Shown here piece by piece: positions 15,536 through 24,190 of a stretch of 64,000 bases of DNA (positions are counted from its first letter, which is position 1; each line of letters opens with the position of its first letter). A program made the translations under genes and the position numbers. This stretch comes from Candidatus Poribacteria bacterium. GTDB taxonomy: Bacteria > Poribacteria > WGA-4E > WGA-3G. The notes beneath the pieces were generated by a model. The model saw only the letters and a list, made by a program, of their open reading frames with translations. It did not search any database and had not been told where the DNA came from. The stretch is from assembly GCA_007571305.1 (NCBI GenBank), contig RKRR01000123.1, positions 23,466 to 87,465 of the forward strand. Reading direction: 5' to 3'.

Positions 15536-16474
15536 ATGTTAAAAAAAAAGAATAGCTTAGAAAGAATAGATAATACCAAAGAACGAAAGGTTAAAAATCG
15601 GAAAGAAAAAGAGGTCACACGTGGGAAGCATTATTATGCTAACTCCCATAATTTTAGTAAGAAAACTAACCCATTACCTGCCAAATGGACTGATAAAATT
15701 ATCTGTGGTGACTCGCAAGTCATTCTTAAGCAGTTACCTGACAATTGTATCGATCTTATCTTCACTTCACCTCCCTACAACTTTGGGCTGGATTATGAAG
15801 ATACCGAAGATGCTTTTGTATGGGACTCTTACTTCAAGGCTTTGTTTGGTATCTTTGATGAATGCATCAGGATTCTGAAATATGGTGGGCGCATTGTCGT
15901 TAATGTTCAACCTCTATTTTCAGATTATATTCCAACGCATCACCTTATTTCTCAATACTTTATGCGCAAAAAACTCATCTGGAAAGGCGAGATCTTGTGG
16001 GAAAAAAATCACTATAACTGTAAGTATACCGCTTGGGGAAGTTGGAAAAGTCCATCGAGCCCTTATCTCAAATATACATGGGAATTTTTAGAAGTCTTTT
16101 GCAAAGGGGCCTTGAAAAAATCAGGCGATTCAAAAAATGCTGATATTGACGCGGATTCATTCAAAGAATGGGTTTCGGCAAAATGGACAATCGCGCCGGA
16201 ACGGAATATGCAGAAATTCAAACATCCTGCGATGTTTCCAGAAGAATTAGCAAATCGAGTGCTGCAGCTATTCAGTTTCAAAGGGGATATCGTTCTGGAT
16301 CCTTTTGCGGGGGTTGGAACAACTTGCCTCTCAGCACTTAAACTCCAGCGTCCGTACGTGGGTATAGATATTTCGCCCGAATATTGCCAAATCGCCGCGG
16401 ATAGGTTAAGAATCTTACCTACTTTCCGAGAGACCCCAATTCTTAATAAGGAAACAGGACTTACACAATTTTGA
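15536..16474 (+). CDS. Orphan beta-class DNA methyltransferase (N6-adenine or N4-cytosine)
   Basis: 312 residues from ATG 15536, which has TTGGAGG ideally placed. A lysine-rich N-terminal tail (residues 1-35) is followed by the methyltransferase fold: IICGDSQVILKQLPDNCIDLIFTSPPYNFG (catalytic motif IV, TSPPY) precedes DPFAGVGTT (motif I, AdoMet site), the order of the beta class. TSPPY is the form most often seen in N4-cytosine enzymes but also occurs in N6-adenine enzymes. It has no restriction endonuclease or specificity subunit next to it, so it may be an epigenetic regulator or a relic of a lost restriction system. It is slightly more AT-rich than the iol genes. Confidence 0.9.
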   Translation: MLKKKNSLERIDNTKERKVKNRKEKEVTRGKHYYANSHNFSKKTNPLPAKWTDKIICGDSQVILKQLPDNCIDLIFTSPPYNFGLDYEDTEDAFVWDSYFKALFGIFDECIRILKYGGRIVVNVQPLFSDYIPTHHLISQYFMRKKLIWKGEILWEKNHYNCKYTAWGSWKSPSSPYLKYTWEFLEVFCKGALKKSGDSKNADIDADSFKEWVSAKWTIAPERNMQKFKHPAMFPEELANRVLQLFSFKGDIVLDPFAGVGTTCLSALKLQRPYVGIDISPEYCQIAADRLRILPTFRETPILNKETGLTQF

Positions 16475-16530
16475 CAATAACACGGTCTCTGAGAGGGAAA
16501 CCCACCGACAAAAATACACGGTTCCTTGAC

Positions 16531-16555
16531 ACAACCTAACAGGTTATGCTACAAA
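16531..16555. repeat. Family 1 MITE fragment
   Basis: ACAACCTAACAGGTTATGCT followed by ACAAA matches the right arm of the 160-bp elements at 8294 and 18912. The rest of the element is missing. It lies in the 200-bp gap before rlmB. Confidence 0.55.
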
Positions 16556-16674
16556 AGAGCAGCCTGCGTAAGTCCTAAAGAGAGTTAAATGGCAACTGAC
16601 ACTTCATTAGTTTTACTTCAATCTTTTGTTTAGCACAGCCTCAGTGTCACTTCTTCTTTTACTCACATGACAAT

Positions 16675-17415
16675 ATGTCCGAATACATTGTTGGCAGAAA
16701 TCCAGTTATAGAGCATCTACAGAGCGGAACTCAAACCGTGGAAAAAATCTGGATTGCCAAGGGGAATGCCCATTCGCGCCTCCAACATATCGCCACACTG
16801 GCAGAAAAAGCGGGGGTCCCCATAAAACGCTGTACACAGCGCGAACTGGATAGGCTTGAGCCATCTGTTCCTCATCAGGGTGTTATTGCCTGTATCAGAC
16901 CCGCGCGGTACTATGATCTCCCATCAATACTCGCGAAAATAGAACGCAGCGGGCACAACGCTCTGTTAATTCTATTAGATAACATTCAAGATCCAAGAAA
17001 CCTTGGGGCGATTTTCCGGACTGCTGAGGCTGTGAATGCCGATGCCATTATCATTCCAAAAAATCGTTCTGCCAGCATCACAGCGGCTGTGCACAAAGCA
17101 TCAGCCGGTACTTCCGCGTATGTGCCTATCGTCAAAGTGACAAACATTGCACACACCATAGACACGGTTAAAAACGGAGGAATCTGGGTTGCCGGTGCTG
17201 CTGAGGATGCGTCTTGTTTGTATACAGATGCTGACTTTCGTGTGCCACTGTGTCTCGTCTTAGGAAGTGAAGGTAAGGGGATCCGGCGGCTCGTCAAGCA
17301 GAAATGTGATTATCTTGTTCATCTGCCGATGTTAGGGCAAATCGCCTCTCTCAACGTTTCAGTTGCAGCAGGTGTTCTGTTGTATGAAGTCATTCGACAG
17401 CGCGATGTGAAGTGA
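16675..17415 (+). CDS. rlmB: 23S rRNA (guanosine-2'-O-)-methyltransferase, RlmB type
   Basis: 246 residues, the family length. N-terminal substrate-binding domain starts YIVGRNPVIEHLQSG. The C-terminal SpoU/TrmH knot domain has LLDNIQDPRNLGAIFRTAEAV (motif 1), LVLGSEGKGIRRLV (motif 2) and HLPMLGQIASLNVSVAAGVLLYE (motif 3). RlmB methylates G2251 in the 23S peptidyl-transferase loop; a tRNA-directed TrmH relative is the alternative. Converges with radC, whose stop lies 11 bp beyond. Confidence 0.93.
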   Translation: MSEYIVGRNPVIEHLQSGTQTVEKIWIAKGNAHSRLQHIATLAEKAGVPIKRCTQRELDRLEPSVPHQGVIACIRPARYYDLPSILAKIERSGHNALLILLDNIQDPRNLGAIFRTAEAVNADAIIIPKNRSASITAAVHKASAGTSAYVPIVKVTNIAHTIDTVKNGGIWVAGAAEDASCLYTDADFRVPLCLVLGSEGKGIRRLVKQKCDYLVHLPMLGQIASLNVSVAAGVLLYEVIRQRDVK

Positions 17416-17426
17416 ATCGGCACACT

Positions 17427-18173
17427 TCAAATGAAGTTTTCTTCCTTCAGGCTAACAAAAATTCCATCGCCAATGATAATGTGATCCAACACTTTTATCC
17501 CAATTTGATTTCCAGCCTCAATCAGTTGTTTTGTTGCTCGAATGTCCTCTTGACTCGGCTGAGGATCCCCAGATGGATGATTGTGAACAAGGATAATTGA
17601 ATTCGCTGATTCCTCAATAGCGAATCGGAAAATTTCGCGTGGGTGGAAAACGCTGGCGTTTAGTGTGCCTTCAAAGACTGTTCCTTCTGACAATTTTTTG
17701 CCCCAGGGCACATCGTCACTGAGATTACCCGTGATACCTTTGGTTGTCACACCACCCTTCGTATCAAGACACAGGACACAAACGATTTCCTTCTGTAGAT
17801 ACCGCATTCTGGACATCATCAGATCGGCGACATCAGCTGGGGATGTAATTTTATCTCGGTCGGCGTGGAAACGCGCCAATCGTTTTCCAAGTTCAAGTGC
17901 CGCAACGATCTGTGCGGCTTTTGCCTCACCAATGCCTTTAATCTTCTCAAACTGTTTGGACCTATGATCCGCCATTCGCTTCAAATCACCTTCAAACGCC
18001 ATAAGAATCTGCTCACCAAGCTGGATAGCGGTTGTTCCTTGGAAACCACTTTTGAGAATGATAGCCAACAGGTCAGAATCTCTGAGGCTCTCCGGTCCAT
18101 GTTTCCGGAGTCTTTCACGGGGACGTTCATCTTCGGGGAGATCCTTAATTCGTATACGGTTCGCTTCGTACAT
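17427..18173 (-). CDS. radC: RadC-family JAB-domain protein
   Basis: 248 residues. N-terminal helix-hairpin-helix region (IKGIGEAKAAQIVAALELGKRLA) and C-terminal JAB/MPN domain with the metal motif ESANSIILVHNHPSGDPQPSQED, the His-x-His and Asp expected for a JAMM site. Family members were once called DNA repair proteins, but a direct repair role in Escherichia coli was not upheld, and many occur with mobile elements. The gene is divergent from an IS1-like DNA-binding gene 137 bp away. Confidence 0.93.
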   Translation of the reverse strand: MYEANRIRIKDLPEDERPRERLRKHGPESLRDSDLLAIILKSGFQGTTAIQLGEQILMAFEGDLKRMADHRSKQFEKIKGIGEAKAAQIVAALELGKRLARFHADRDKITSPADVADLMMSRMRYLQKEIVCVLCLDTKGGVTTKGITGNLSDDVPWGKKLSEGTVFEGTLNASVFHPREIFRFAIEESANSIILVHNHPSGDPQPSQEDIRATKQLIEAGNQIGIKVLDHIIIGDGIFVSLKEENFI

Positions 18174-18310
18174 TGCTTTCCTTTCTGCTAATGAAATCCG
18201 TTGACATTATACCGCATTTCAGCGTTAAGAAACAAACAAAATCCGCCACCACCAAAATATGGTTTTATGTTATACTTGCCTCTATCTTATCTTTAGGGAG
18301 GGACACCGCG

Positions 18311-18727
18311 ATGCACTGTCCGCGCTGCAAGCGAGAAGACGCTGTCAAAAATGGTAAAGCCAGGGAACGCCAACGCTATAAATGTAAATCTTGTGGGTTT
18401 CAGTTTACACGACTTACCTCCCGTGGAAGGCCCCCATGGCAGAGAGCCTTGGCAGTATTCCTATACTGTCGTGGGATTTCTATAAGTACAATCGCGCGAA
18501 TGTTTTCAGTATCGCCGAGTACCATCTTCAAATGGGTTCGGAAGTTTGGCACACCGCTCGGACCTACCCCTGATTCTGATGCAGATGGCGCGGTTCTTCT
18601 TGACGACGTTGAAATATCACAGTACCTGAAAACACAGAGCGAAAGCGATAAATCTGGAAAGATTTTTGTCCTTATACCGGAAGATGTGTCGTCTAAGGAT
18701 GTGGTCGTCGGAATAAAGCGAGATTGA
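18311..18727 (+). CDS. Stand-alone IS1-like zinc-finger/HTH protein (transposase remnant or domesticated)
   Basis: 138 residues from ATG 18311, preceded by TTAGGGAGGG. Residues 1-35 are an IS1/InsA-type zinc ribbon (CPRCKREDAVKNGK, KCKSCGFQFTRLTSRGRPP). Residues 45-75 are a helix-turn-helix (GISISTIARMFSVSPSTIFKWVRKFG). The remaining 60 residues are acidic and lack a DDE nuclease, so it cannot transpose alone. It may be a domesticated DNA-binding protein or the first frame of a decayed IS1/IS1595 element; no terminal repeats are visible. A good terminator follows 100 bp downstream. Confidence 0.65.
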   Translation: MHCPRCKREDAVKNGKARERQRYKCKSCGFQFTRLTSRGRPPWQRALAVFLYCRGISISTIARMFSVSPSTIFKWVRKFGTPLGPTPDSDADGAVLLDDVEISQYLKTQSESDKSGKIFVLIPEDVSSKDVVVGIKRD

Positions 18728-18828
18728 CTCTTGTCCTAAAATCACCAAAACTGCAAATCGCATTATCCGCTACATTTTAAGTTTAAGGTATCTGTGAAGT
18801 GGACTCTTAGCGGTGGTCGTTGTGATTT

Positions 18829-18866
18829 CCTAACCCTACCCGGTATGGTTAGGGTTTTTTATTTTC
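18829..18866 (+). terminator. Rho-independent terminator
   Basis: CCTAACC at 18829-18835 pairs with GGTTAGG at 18847-18853 around an 11-nt loop, followed by GTTTTTTATTTT. It closes the IS1-like gene at 18727. Confidence 0.75.
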
Positions 18867-18911
18867 AGATGACCCCGTTCATCTTCCTATATATTCGGTC
18901 ATCGTACCTTT

Positions 18912-19068
18912 AACCCAAGTTGCTACGGACAAGTTTTTAGGTAGATAGATGTCGTTTTTCAGCGAAAAGCCTTCAATATTGAGATGTTTTTGTAGCATAG
19001 ATTGTTGGTTTCCTGTGGACATTTATGCACACCCCAACAGGTTATGCTACAAACTGGCAACTTGGGTT
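18912..19068. mobile_element. MITE-like element, family 1 copy 2 with 6-bp target duplication
   Basis: It runs from AACCCAAGTTGC to GCAACTTGGGTT, perfect 12-bp inverted termini, 157 bp long. ACCTTT at 18906-18911 is repeated exactly at 19069-19074, as expected for a target-site duplication. The body matches 8294-8453 closely. No reading frame for a transposase; probably moved in trans. Confidence 0.85.
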
Positions 19069-19107
19069 ACCTTTATTCTCAACACTCCTCTCACAATCCT
19101 ATTTGAC

Positions 19108-19136
19108 TTGACAATCTCGACAATCTATTTTAAAAT
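19108..19136 (+). promoter_or_regulatory. Strong sigma-70 promoter for the UlaG-like gene
   Basis: TTGACA at 19108-19113 and TAAAAT at 19131-19136 with a 17-bp spacer. It is only 16 bp before the ATG at 19152, and GTAGGAGG lies in between, so the 5' leader would be very short. Confidence 0.65.
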
Positions 19137-19151
19137 TAGGGGTAGGAGGTT

Positions 19152-20075
19152 ATGAAACAGACTCCCAAGACAGAGGTTTTTGCTATGGAAAACATACATT
19201 TAAGATGGTGGGGATGCGGCGCGTTCGATGTCCGATTTGGAGACATTAATATCGCTTTTGATCCGTATCTGTTCGACCAGAACTTAGCGGATGCTGAACC
19301 GATATACGATTACATTTTCATATCCCACGAGCACTTTGACCACTGCCATCCCGTAACCTTACAGAAATTGTGTTGCGGTGATCGTTTTAAAAAGTTATTT
19401 GTCAACGTCGGTTGTATGACCCCCGCACAACCCATTGCTGAGAAATACGGAGATGCCGCATTTGAACGCGACCTACCGATTACCAAGCACGTCGCTGCTG
19501 ATAAGGTCCAGGTTCTCTATCCAAAGCATCTCAACGAAAAACAGGGATTGTCGCGCACCTTTCAAGGCTCAGATATCCTTGATCTTCGGGATATTCAGAT
19601 CGAGACGATTGAAAGCGGCGAGAATCAAACGCCAAATCTCCCGACAAACGGTTACCTGATAACACACACTGCGAAAAATGTCTCCATCTTACATACTGGC
19701 GATTTGCACGAACCCTATCCAGCGTTAGTGAACCTACGGGGCAGAGTAGATTTCCTGATTCACATGAAACTCGGTCTCGGTGAGGGACTTTCATCTCGAC
19801 TCATAGAACTTGTAGAGTTAATCCAACCACGCTTCGTGATACCTACGCATTACCGAACCGACCGAAAATCCGATCCGATACCAGCGGGACATTGGCCTCC
19901 CAATGTCACCGATGAAATGGCGTTTATTGAATCAATCCGTGAAATAGTCGGCAACAGAACGCGTCTACTTCCATTCACCGCGGGCATAGAATATGAGGTA
20001 AAGATGCCGATGAAACAGGTCGTCTGGAAATGGGATTGGTTCAATACCTGGGATATTCCACCTTGGCGGGCATAG
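19152..20075 (+). CDS. Metallo-beta-lactamase-fold hydrolase, UlaG-like
   Basis: 307 residues. The metal site HxHxDH is seen as ISHEHFDHCHP near residue 58, with HTGDLHEPYP giving further ligands and PTHYRTDR near the end. The N-terminus (LRWWGCGAFDVRFGDINIAFDPYLFD) and the overall pattern fit the L-ascorbate-6-phosphate lactonase/UlaG branch, which opens sugar-acid lactones or acts on related phosphodiesters. GGAGG stands directly before the ATG. A Gfo/Idh oxidoreductase follows after 77 bp, and oxidoreductase plus lactonase is a common sugar pathway pair. Substrate unknown. Confidence 0.82.
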   Translation: MKQTPKTEVFAMENIHLRWWGCGAFDVRFGDINIAFDPYLFDQNLADAEPIYDYIFISHEHFDHCHPVTLQKLCCGDRFKKLFVNVGCMTPAQPIAEKYGDAAFERDLPITKHVAADKVQVLYPKHLNEKQGLSRTFQGSDILDLRDIQIETIESGENQTPNLPTNGYLITHTAKNVSILHTGDLHEPYPALVNLRGRVDFLIHMKLGLGEGLSSRLIELVELIQPRFVIPTHYRTDRKSDPIPAGHWPPNVTDEMAFIESIREIVGNRTRLLPFTAGIEYEVKMPMKQVVWKWDWFNTWDIPPWRA

Positions 20076-20152
20076 CATCTCACCAAAAGCTTTCTGGGAA
20101 CAAGGAGAACCCCATACGTTAAAAAATCGCAAAAGTTTGGAGAATATATATC

Positions 20153-21163
20153 GTGTCAACAACATCACCCATTCGTGTCGCTTTCTACGGATGTGGAAAC
20201 TTCGCGAATCGAACTCGAATCCCAAACCTATTACAGATAAATTCGGTGCGTATTGTCGCTGTGTGCGATAGCAGCTTACAGATCGCGCAAGAGACAGCGG
20301 CACGTTTCAATATCCAGCGTGTCTACCAAGACGCACACGAAATGCTTGACACCGAAAGAATTGACGTGCTATATTCTATCGTACCGGCATACGTACGAAC
20401 CAACGTTGAATCAACCGCCGCAGAAAAGGGGATTCACATCTTCAGTGAGAAACCACAGGCACTCACGATGCAGGTTGCCCATCGTATCAACAATGCGATT
20501 CGGAAAGCAGGCGTTATCAGCACCGTTGGGTTTCGAGAGCGGTACCGTCCAATCTTTCAAGAAGCACGCCGATATTTGACAGACAAACACATCGTGCATG
20601 CTCGATTTCAAAGTTTCGGAGGCTTACCACCGTCGACAGCAGGTGGGCCCAAAACATGGTGGGAAGATATGGACAAATCTGGAGGAAGTGCCCTCGATTG
20701 GGGGGTTCACGCAACCGACTATACCCGATTCATGACTGGATTGAACGTTACTAAATCCCAAGCGTTTTATTGTGAACGTTCGGCTTATGCGACCGCTCTG
20801 TCTACCAGTTTCAATTACTGCTTTGAGAACGGGGCTACGATGACGCTTAGCTTTGTCGCAGCGGGTCCGGGTCCGAAAAATGAACCGCGGTTTACTATCT
20901 TCTATGAAGGTGGATGCCTTGAAATCCATGGGTACGATAGGATTGTCGTCAATGGCGAGGTCCTTTATCAAGCAGAGGAATTCGATCCTTGGTTGGAGCA
21001 GGATAAAACCTTTATTCGCGCCATTCAGACTGCGGACGTGAATGTCTTGCAAAGCGATTATCACGACGGACTCTTCTCTTTAGCTCCAATTTTAGCAGGT
21101 TGGGAGTCTTCCCGACGCGACGGAGAATGTATTGATGTTGCAGCGTTCATGGACGATATATAA
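20153..21163 (+). CDS. Gfo/Idh/MocA-family NAD(P)-dependent oxidoreductase
   Basis: 336 residues; GTG start. Rossmann N-terminus VAFYGCGNFANRTRIPNLL, then SEKPQALTMQVAHRI with the conserved Glu-Lys-Pro, and a C-terminal substrate domain with SGGSALDWGVHATDYTRFM, the Asp/His region used in catalysis. Members oxidise or epimerise sugars, inositols and related polyols. It could be IolG-like, but nothing in the sequence fixes the substrate. Likely in one transcript with the upstream lactonase. Confidence 0.88.
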   Translation: MSTTSPIRVAFYGCGNFANRTRIPNLLQINSVRIVAVCDSSLQIAQETAARFNIQRVYQDAHEMLDTERIDVLYSIVPAYVRTNVESTAAEKGIHIFSEKPQALTMQVAHRINNAIRKAGVISTVGFRERYRPIFQEARRYLTDKHIVHARFQSFGGLPPSTAGGPKTWWEDMDKSGGSALDWGVHATDYTRFMTGLNVTKSQAFYCERSAYATALSTSFNYCFENGATMTLSFVAAGPGPKNEPRFTIFYEGGCLEIHGYDRIVVNGEVLYQAEEFDPWLEQDKTFIRAIQTADVNVLQSDYHDGLFSLAPILAGWESSRRDGECIDVAAFMDDI

Positions 21164-21213
21164 TTTAAATGGCTGACAGCCGACAGCCAAGAACTCATAC
21201 ATAAGGAAAAAAT

Positions 21214-21429
21214 ATGGATGCAAAATTGAGAAAAATTCAGATTACACCAATGAAATTCGATAAAGATGGCGAAATACAAAAAGAAGAATTCGCCATGCTT
21301 ACGATTGAAGTACCAATGGATAGTACAGCACAGCGCGCCGCAATTATAGAGTTGTGTGAACTCCTCGACCAAGAGTACGTTATTGTGAACGTTGAAGGCA
21401 AAAAGGTTGTGGCTGTTAATACTGCCTAA
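21214..21429 (+). CDS. Small protein of unknown function
   Basis: 71 residues, preceded by ATAAGGAAAAAAT as ribosome site. Charged N-terminal half and a hydrophobic beta-like C-terminal half (QEYVIVNVEGKKVVAVN). No known motif, signal or metal site. It lies between the Gfo/Idh gene and an aminotransferase and is bounded downstream by an inverted-repeat element. Confidence 0.55.
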   Translation: MDAKLRKIQITPMKFDKDGEIQKEEFAMLTIEVPMDSTAQRAAIIELCELLDQEYVIVNVEGKKVVAVNTA

Positions 21430-21433
21430 TTTA

Positions 21434-21535
21434 ATAGTTGCCAATTTTCAGTTATCCGTTAAAGAGGGTCCCTGTAACAATCGACTCCAGTTTGGAATAT
21501 TCCAGGGCATCGTGAGTTGTTACTGAAAACCGATG
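21434..21535. repeat. Gene-flanking inverted-repeat element, copy 1
   Basis: GTTGCCAATTTTCAGTTATC at its left and TTACTGAAAACCGATGACCA at its right are imperfect inverted repeats. A related unit lies at 22688-22815, sharing the TTTTCAGTTAT arm, CTGTAACAAT and the GACCAA arm. It fills most of the gap before the aminotransferase gene. Confidence 0.5.
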
Positions 21536-21556
21536 ACCAAGAATCGTTAAAAAAAT

Positions 21557-22684
21557 ATGAAAAAGAAGTGGCTTTTTACACCCGGTCCTACGCCAATTCC
21601 ACCCGAAGCGTTACTGACGATGGCGCAATCGATAGATTATCACCGCAGTGAGGATACTGTCGCCTTAATCAAAGATATTCTCGAAAAACTCAAACACGTG
21701 TTCCAAACCGAAAACGATGTCCTCTTTCTCACATCGTCCGGAACCGGTGCTATGGAAGGGGCAGTTGCCAACCTTTTATCTCACGGAGACAAAGTAATTG
21801 TCATTCAGAGTGGTAAATTCGGGGAACGATGGAAGGACATCTGCACCGCCTATGGCATCGAAGTGATCCTAATCGACGTGACATGGGGCAATTCTGTTGA
21901 ACCACAAACTGTTGAGGCACTCTTAACGGAACACTCCGATGTGAAAGCGGTGTTTGCAACGCTCTGCGAAACATCGACGGGTGCTTTGCACGATATTAAA
22001 ACCTTAGCACGTTTAACGCGAGTTCGTCCAACGCTCTTAGTTGTTGACGCTGTCAGCGCGCTTGCCGCCGATGATTTACAGATGGATAATTGGGGAGTGG
22101 ACGTTGTTGTCTCCTGCTCCCAGAAAGGCTTAATGACCCCACCCGGTCTGGCGTTCGCTGCGCTTAATCAACGGGCCTGGGATGCCGTTGCAGGTTCTGA
22201 CCTTCCGAAGTACTATCTCGACTTCCGAAAAGCGCACCAAAGCGGTTTGGAGGGATCTGTACCCTACACGCCAGCGGTAACACTGCTTACGGCACTCCAA
22301 TGCGCCTTAAATCGCATCTGTGCAGAGGGTATTCGCACGACCATTGCCCGTCATAGTCGCTTGGCAGTCGCAACCCGAAGTGCCGTTAAAGCACTGGGTC
22401 TTTCCCTCTTCGCAGCGTCTCCAGCGAATACCTTGACCTCTATTCGCTTGCCAGCAGAAATTGATGGGAAAACGTTTGTCAATTTGATGCGCGATACATA
22501 CGGTATTACCTATGCTGGTGGTCAGAGTCAGTTAAGCGGCAAAATCGTCCGGATCGCGCATCTCGGTTGGATGAATGAAAGCGATGTTATCGTCGCCATT
22601 TCTGCCTTTGAGCGAGGTTTAGTGGAGATCGGATATGATGTCCCACTGGGTGCTGGTGTTACTGCTGCACAGGAGATTTTTTAA
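21557..22684 (+). CDS. Class V pyridoxal-phosphate aminotransferase (alanine/serine-glyoxylate type)
   Basis: 375 residues. Opening FTPGPTPIPPEALLTM and DYHRSEDT are typical of the alanine-glyoxylate/serine-pyruvate group. PLP-site features are SSGTGAMEGAVANLL, DAVSALAADDLQMDNW with the Asp that holds the pyridine ring, and the Schiff-base Lys in SCSQKGLMTPPGLAF. A serine-acetyltransferase-like gene follows, so a role in serine/glycine metabolism is plausible; phosphoserine and serine-glyoxylate activity cannot be told apart here. Confidence 0.9.
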   Translation: MKKKWLFTPGPTPIPPEALLTMAQSIDYHRSEDTVALIKDILEKLKHVFQTENDVLFLTSSGTGAMEGAVANLLSHGDKVIVIQSGKFGERWKDICTAYGIEVILIDVTWGNSVEPQTVEALLTEHSDVKAVFATLCETSTGALHDIKTLARLTRVRPTLLVVDAVSALAADDLQMDNWGVDVVVSCSQKGLMTPPGLAFAALNQRAWDAVAGSDLPKYYLDFRKAHQSGLEGSVPYTPAVTLLTALQCALNRICAEGIRTTIARHSRLAVATRSAVKALGLSLFAASPANTLTSIRLPAEIDGKTFVNLMRDTYGITYAGGQSQLSGKIVRIAHLGWMNESDVIVAISAFERGLVEIGYDVPLGAGVTAAQEIF

Positions 22685-22687
22685 AGT

Positions 22688-22815
22688 TATCGGTTGCCGG
22701 TTTTCAGTTATTATCTAAAAATGGAGTCTGTAACAATTCACCGATTTCTGGGCTGCGGTAGGTTTGGCTAAATTGTTGCAATGACTCTTAACCGACGACC
22801 AATAACTGACAACTC
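22688..22815. repeat. Gene-flanking inverted-repeat element, copy 2
   Basis: GTTGCCGGTTTTCAGTTATT on the left and CCAATAACTGACAACTC on the right form an inverted pair, with internal CTGTAACAATTCAC and CGACGACCAATAACTG. It parallels 21434-21535 and again sits directly before a start codon. Confidence 0.5.
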
Positions 22816-22824
22816 ATAAAAAAC

Positions 22825-24099
22825 ATGGCTGAAACTACACTTTTTGATGATTCTTACGAACACCGGAAAAAGCCGCTATTAACCCAAACACTGGAACGTC
22901 TGCGTCCCATCTATAGCACATCCGAACTGGATGCCTTACGTATTGACAGTATGAGTCGGGAGGGTTTAGCACAACGGTCTGGACGCGGATTTGTCAATCG
23001 AGATATTCTTGAGACTGTACTCGGTAATTTATTGGAATGTGTCGCACCGGGGTCACACAACGCACCGCAGTTGCATAACCAAAGCCGTGAACTCTCGGAA
23101 GCAATTGAAGAAGTCGCAGACCAGTTATATGCGATGGTAGCACAATCGTTTTTGGCTGTTACAGACGAAACACGACTCGGTGCTGCGCTTGAAACTACTT
23201 TCTCACTCCTCTGGGAACTGCCAAGGCTCAAACGTCGAGCCCTCTGGAATCGCTTTGCCTCCCTTAAAGATCCGGCTGTCTGGGATGCCTATCTCCTCCA
23301 CACCGGTATCTCTCGTGAGAAACTCGCCGCACTTGATTTCCGTTCCCAAATTGACACCGCAATTCAGGAGCGAACTTTTGAACCGTACCGAGACTTTCTG
23401 GACAGTTTGAACCTTGCATCTGTTTTGGATTATCAACTCCAATTAGTAGGGAGTACGTATCCCGGTTGGCGTGTCCTTTTTTATCACGATGTCGCACACG
23501 CTTTAACACGGAGCGATGATCTTGAGGAGAGTCCAAACATCCATAGGATCCCGGTTCCATTGCTGCCTCGTGCCATTTCGGAACTCGGTGGACGCTACTA
23601 TCAAGCCGATTTACATCCGGAGACGCAAATTGGTGATGCCAATTTCTTAGAGCACCCACATCGCGGTGTAACCACCGGACAGACGGGCATTATCGGTTCC
23701 GGGTGCGTTATTTACCCGAGCACGTTGGGTGGATTGAGTGTCAAAGTAAAGCAACGACATCCTGTAATCGGCGATTTTGTTGAAATCGGTACGGACACCA
23801 GCCTGCTCGGACCTGTCCAGGTTGCTGACTATTCCACTGTCGGGACGAACACCGAAATTTATGGGTTTGTTGAAATTGAACAGCGGTGTCGCATCGGTTC
23901 ATCGGTTGTCATTGGAACAATCCGTGGCGCGGCGGAGCATCCGGGAAGAATCTATATCGGAGATGAGGTGCGCATTGGAGACGGCACTGTCATTGAAAAT
24001 ACATCGGAAATGGACCTAATTATACCCAACCGCTCACAGATTCCGGCGCGAAGCCACGTCGCAAATGACGGGTTTGGGTTTCCCCGATACGTTTCTTAA
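22825..24099 (+). CDS. Serine-acetyltransferase-like hexapeptide-repeat protein
   Basis: 424 residues, longer than typical CysE (about 270). The N-terminal 290 residues are helical. The C-terminal 130 residues form a left-handed beta-helix with hexapeptide-type turns (IGSGCVIYPSTLGGL, IGTDTSLLGPVQVADYSTVGTNTEIYG, RCRIGSSVVIG). The segment YQADLHPETQIGDANFLEHPHRGVTTGQT corresponds to the catalytic His region of serine acetyltransferases, which make O-acetylserine for cysteine. The end lacks the usual CysE tail, so another acyl acceptor is possible. Neighbours (class V aminotransferase) suit serine metabolism. Confidence 0.75.
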   Translation: MAETTLFDDSYEHRKKPLLTQTLERLRPIYSTSELDALRIDSMSREGLAQRSGRGFVNRDILETVLGNLLECVAPGSHNAPQLHNQSRELSEAIEEVADQLYAMVAQSFLAVTDETRLGAALETTFSLLWELPRLKRRALWNRFASLKDPAVWDAYLLHTGISREKLAALDFRSQIDTAIQERTFEPYRDFLDSLNLASVLDYQLQLVGSTYPGWRVLFYHDVAHALTRSDDLEESPNIHRIPVPLLPRAISELGGRYYQADLHPETQIGDANFLEHPHRGVTTGQTGIIGSGCVIYPSTLGGLSVKVKQRHPVIGDFVEIGTDTSLLGPVQVADYSTVGTNTEIYGFVEIEQRCRIGSSVVIGTIRGAAEHPGRIYIGDEVRIGDGTVIENTSEMDLIIPNRSQIPARSHVANDGFGFPRYVS

Positions 24100-24161
24100 G
24101 ATCGAAGCCCAAGCCTAAGTAAAGTGGCAGGTGCCTTCGCGAAGTAGCATAAACCATTACT

Positions 24162-24190
24162 CGTCAGTTAACCGCAAGGAAAATTAAAAA
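24162..24190 (+). promoter_or_regulatory. Repeated ribosome-binding leader, copy 2
   Basis: GTTAACCGCAAGGAAAATTA then AAAA directly before the purH ATG, almost identical to the leader before the SDR gene at 4571. Confidence 0.7.

Noticed and set aside
15536..18173. A restriction-modification or defence island around the first methyltransferase, with RadC
   Set aside because: No nuclease, helicase or other defence gene is present; RlmB is a housekeeping gene, and RadC alone is weak evidence.
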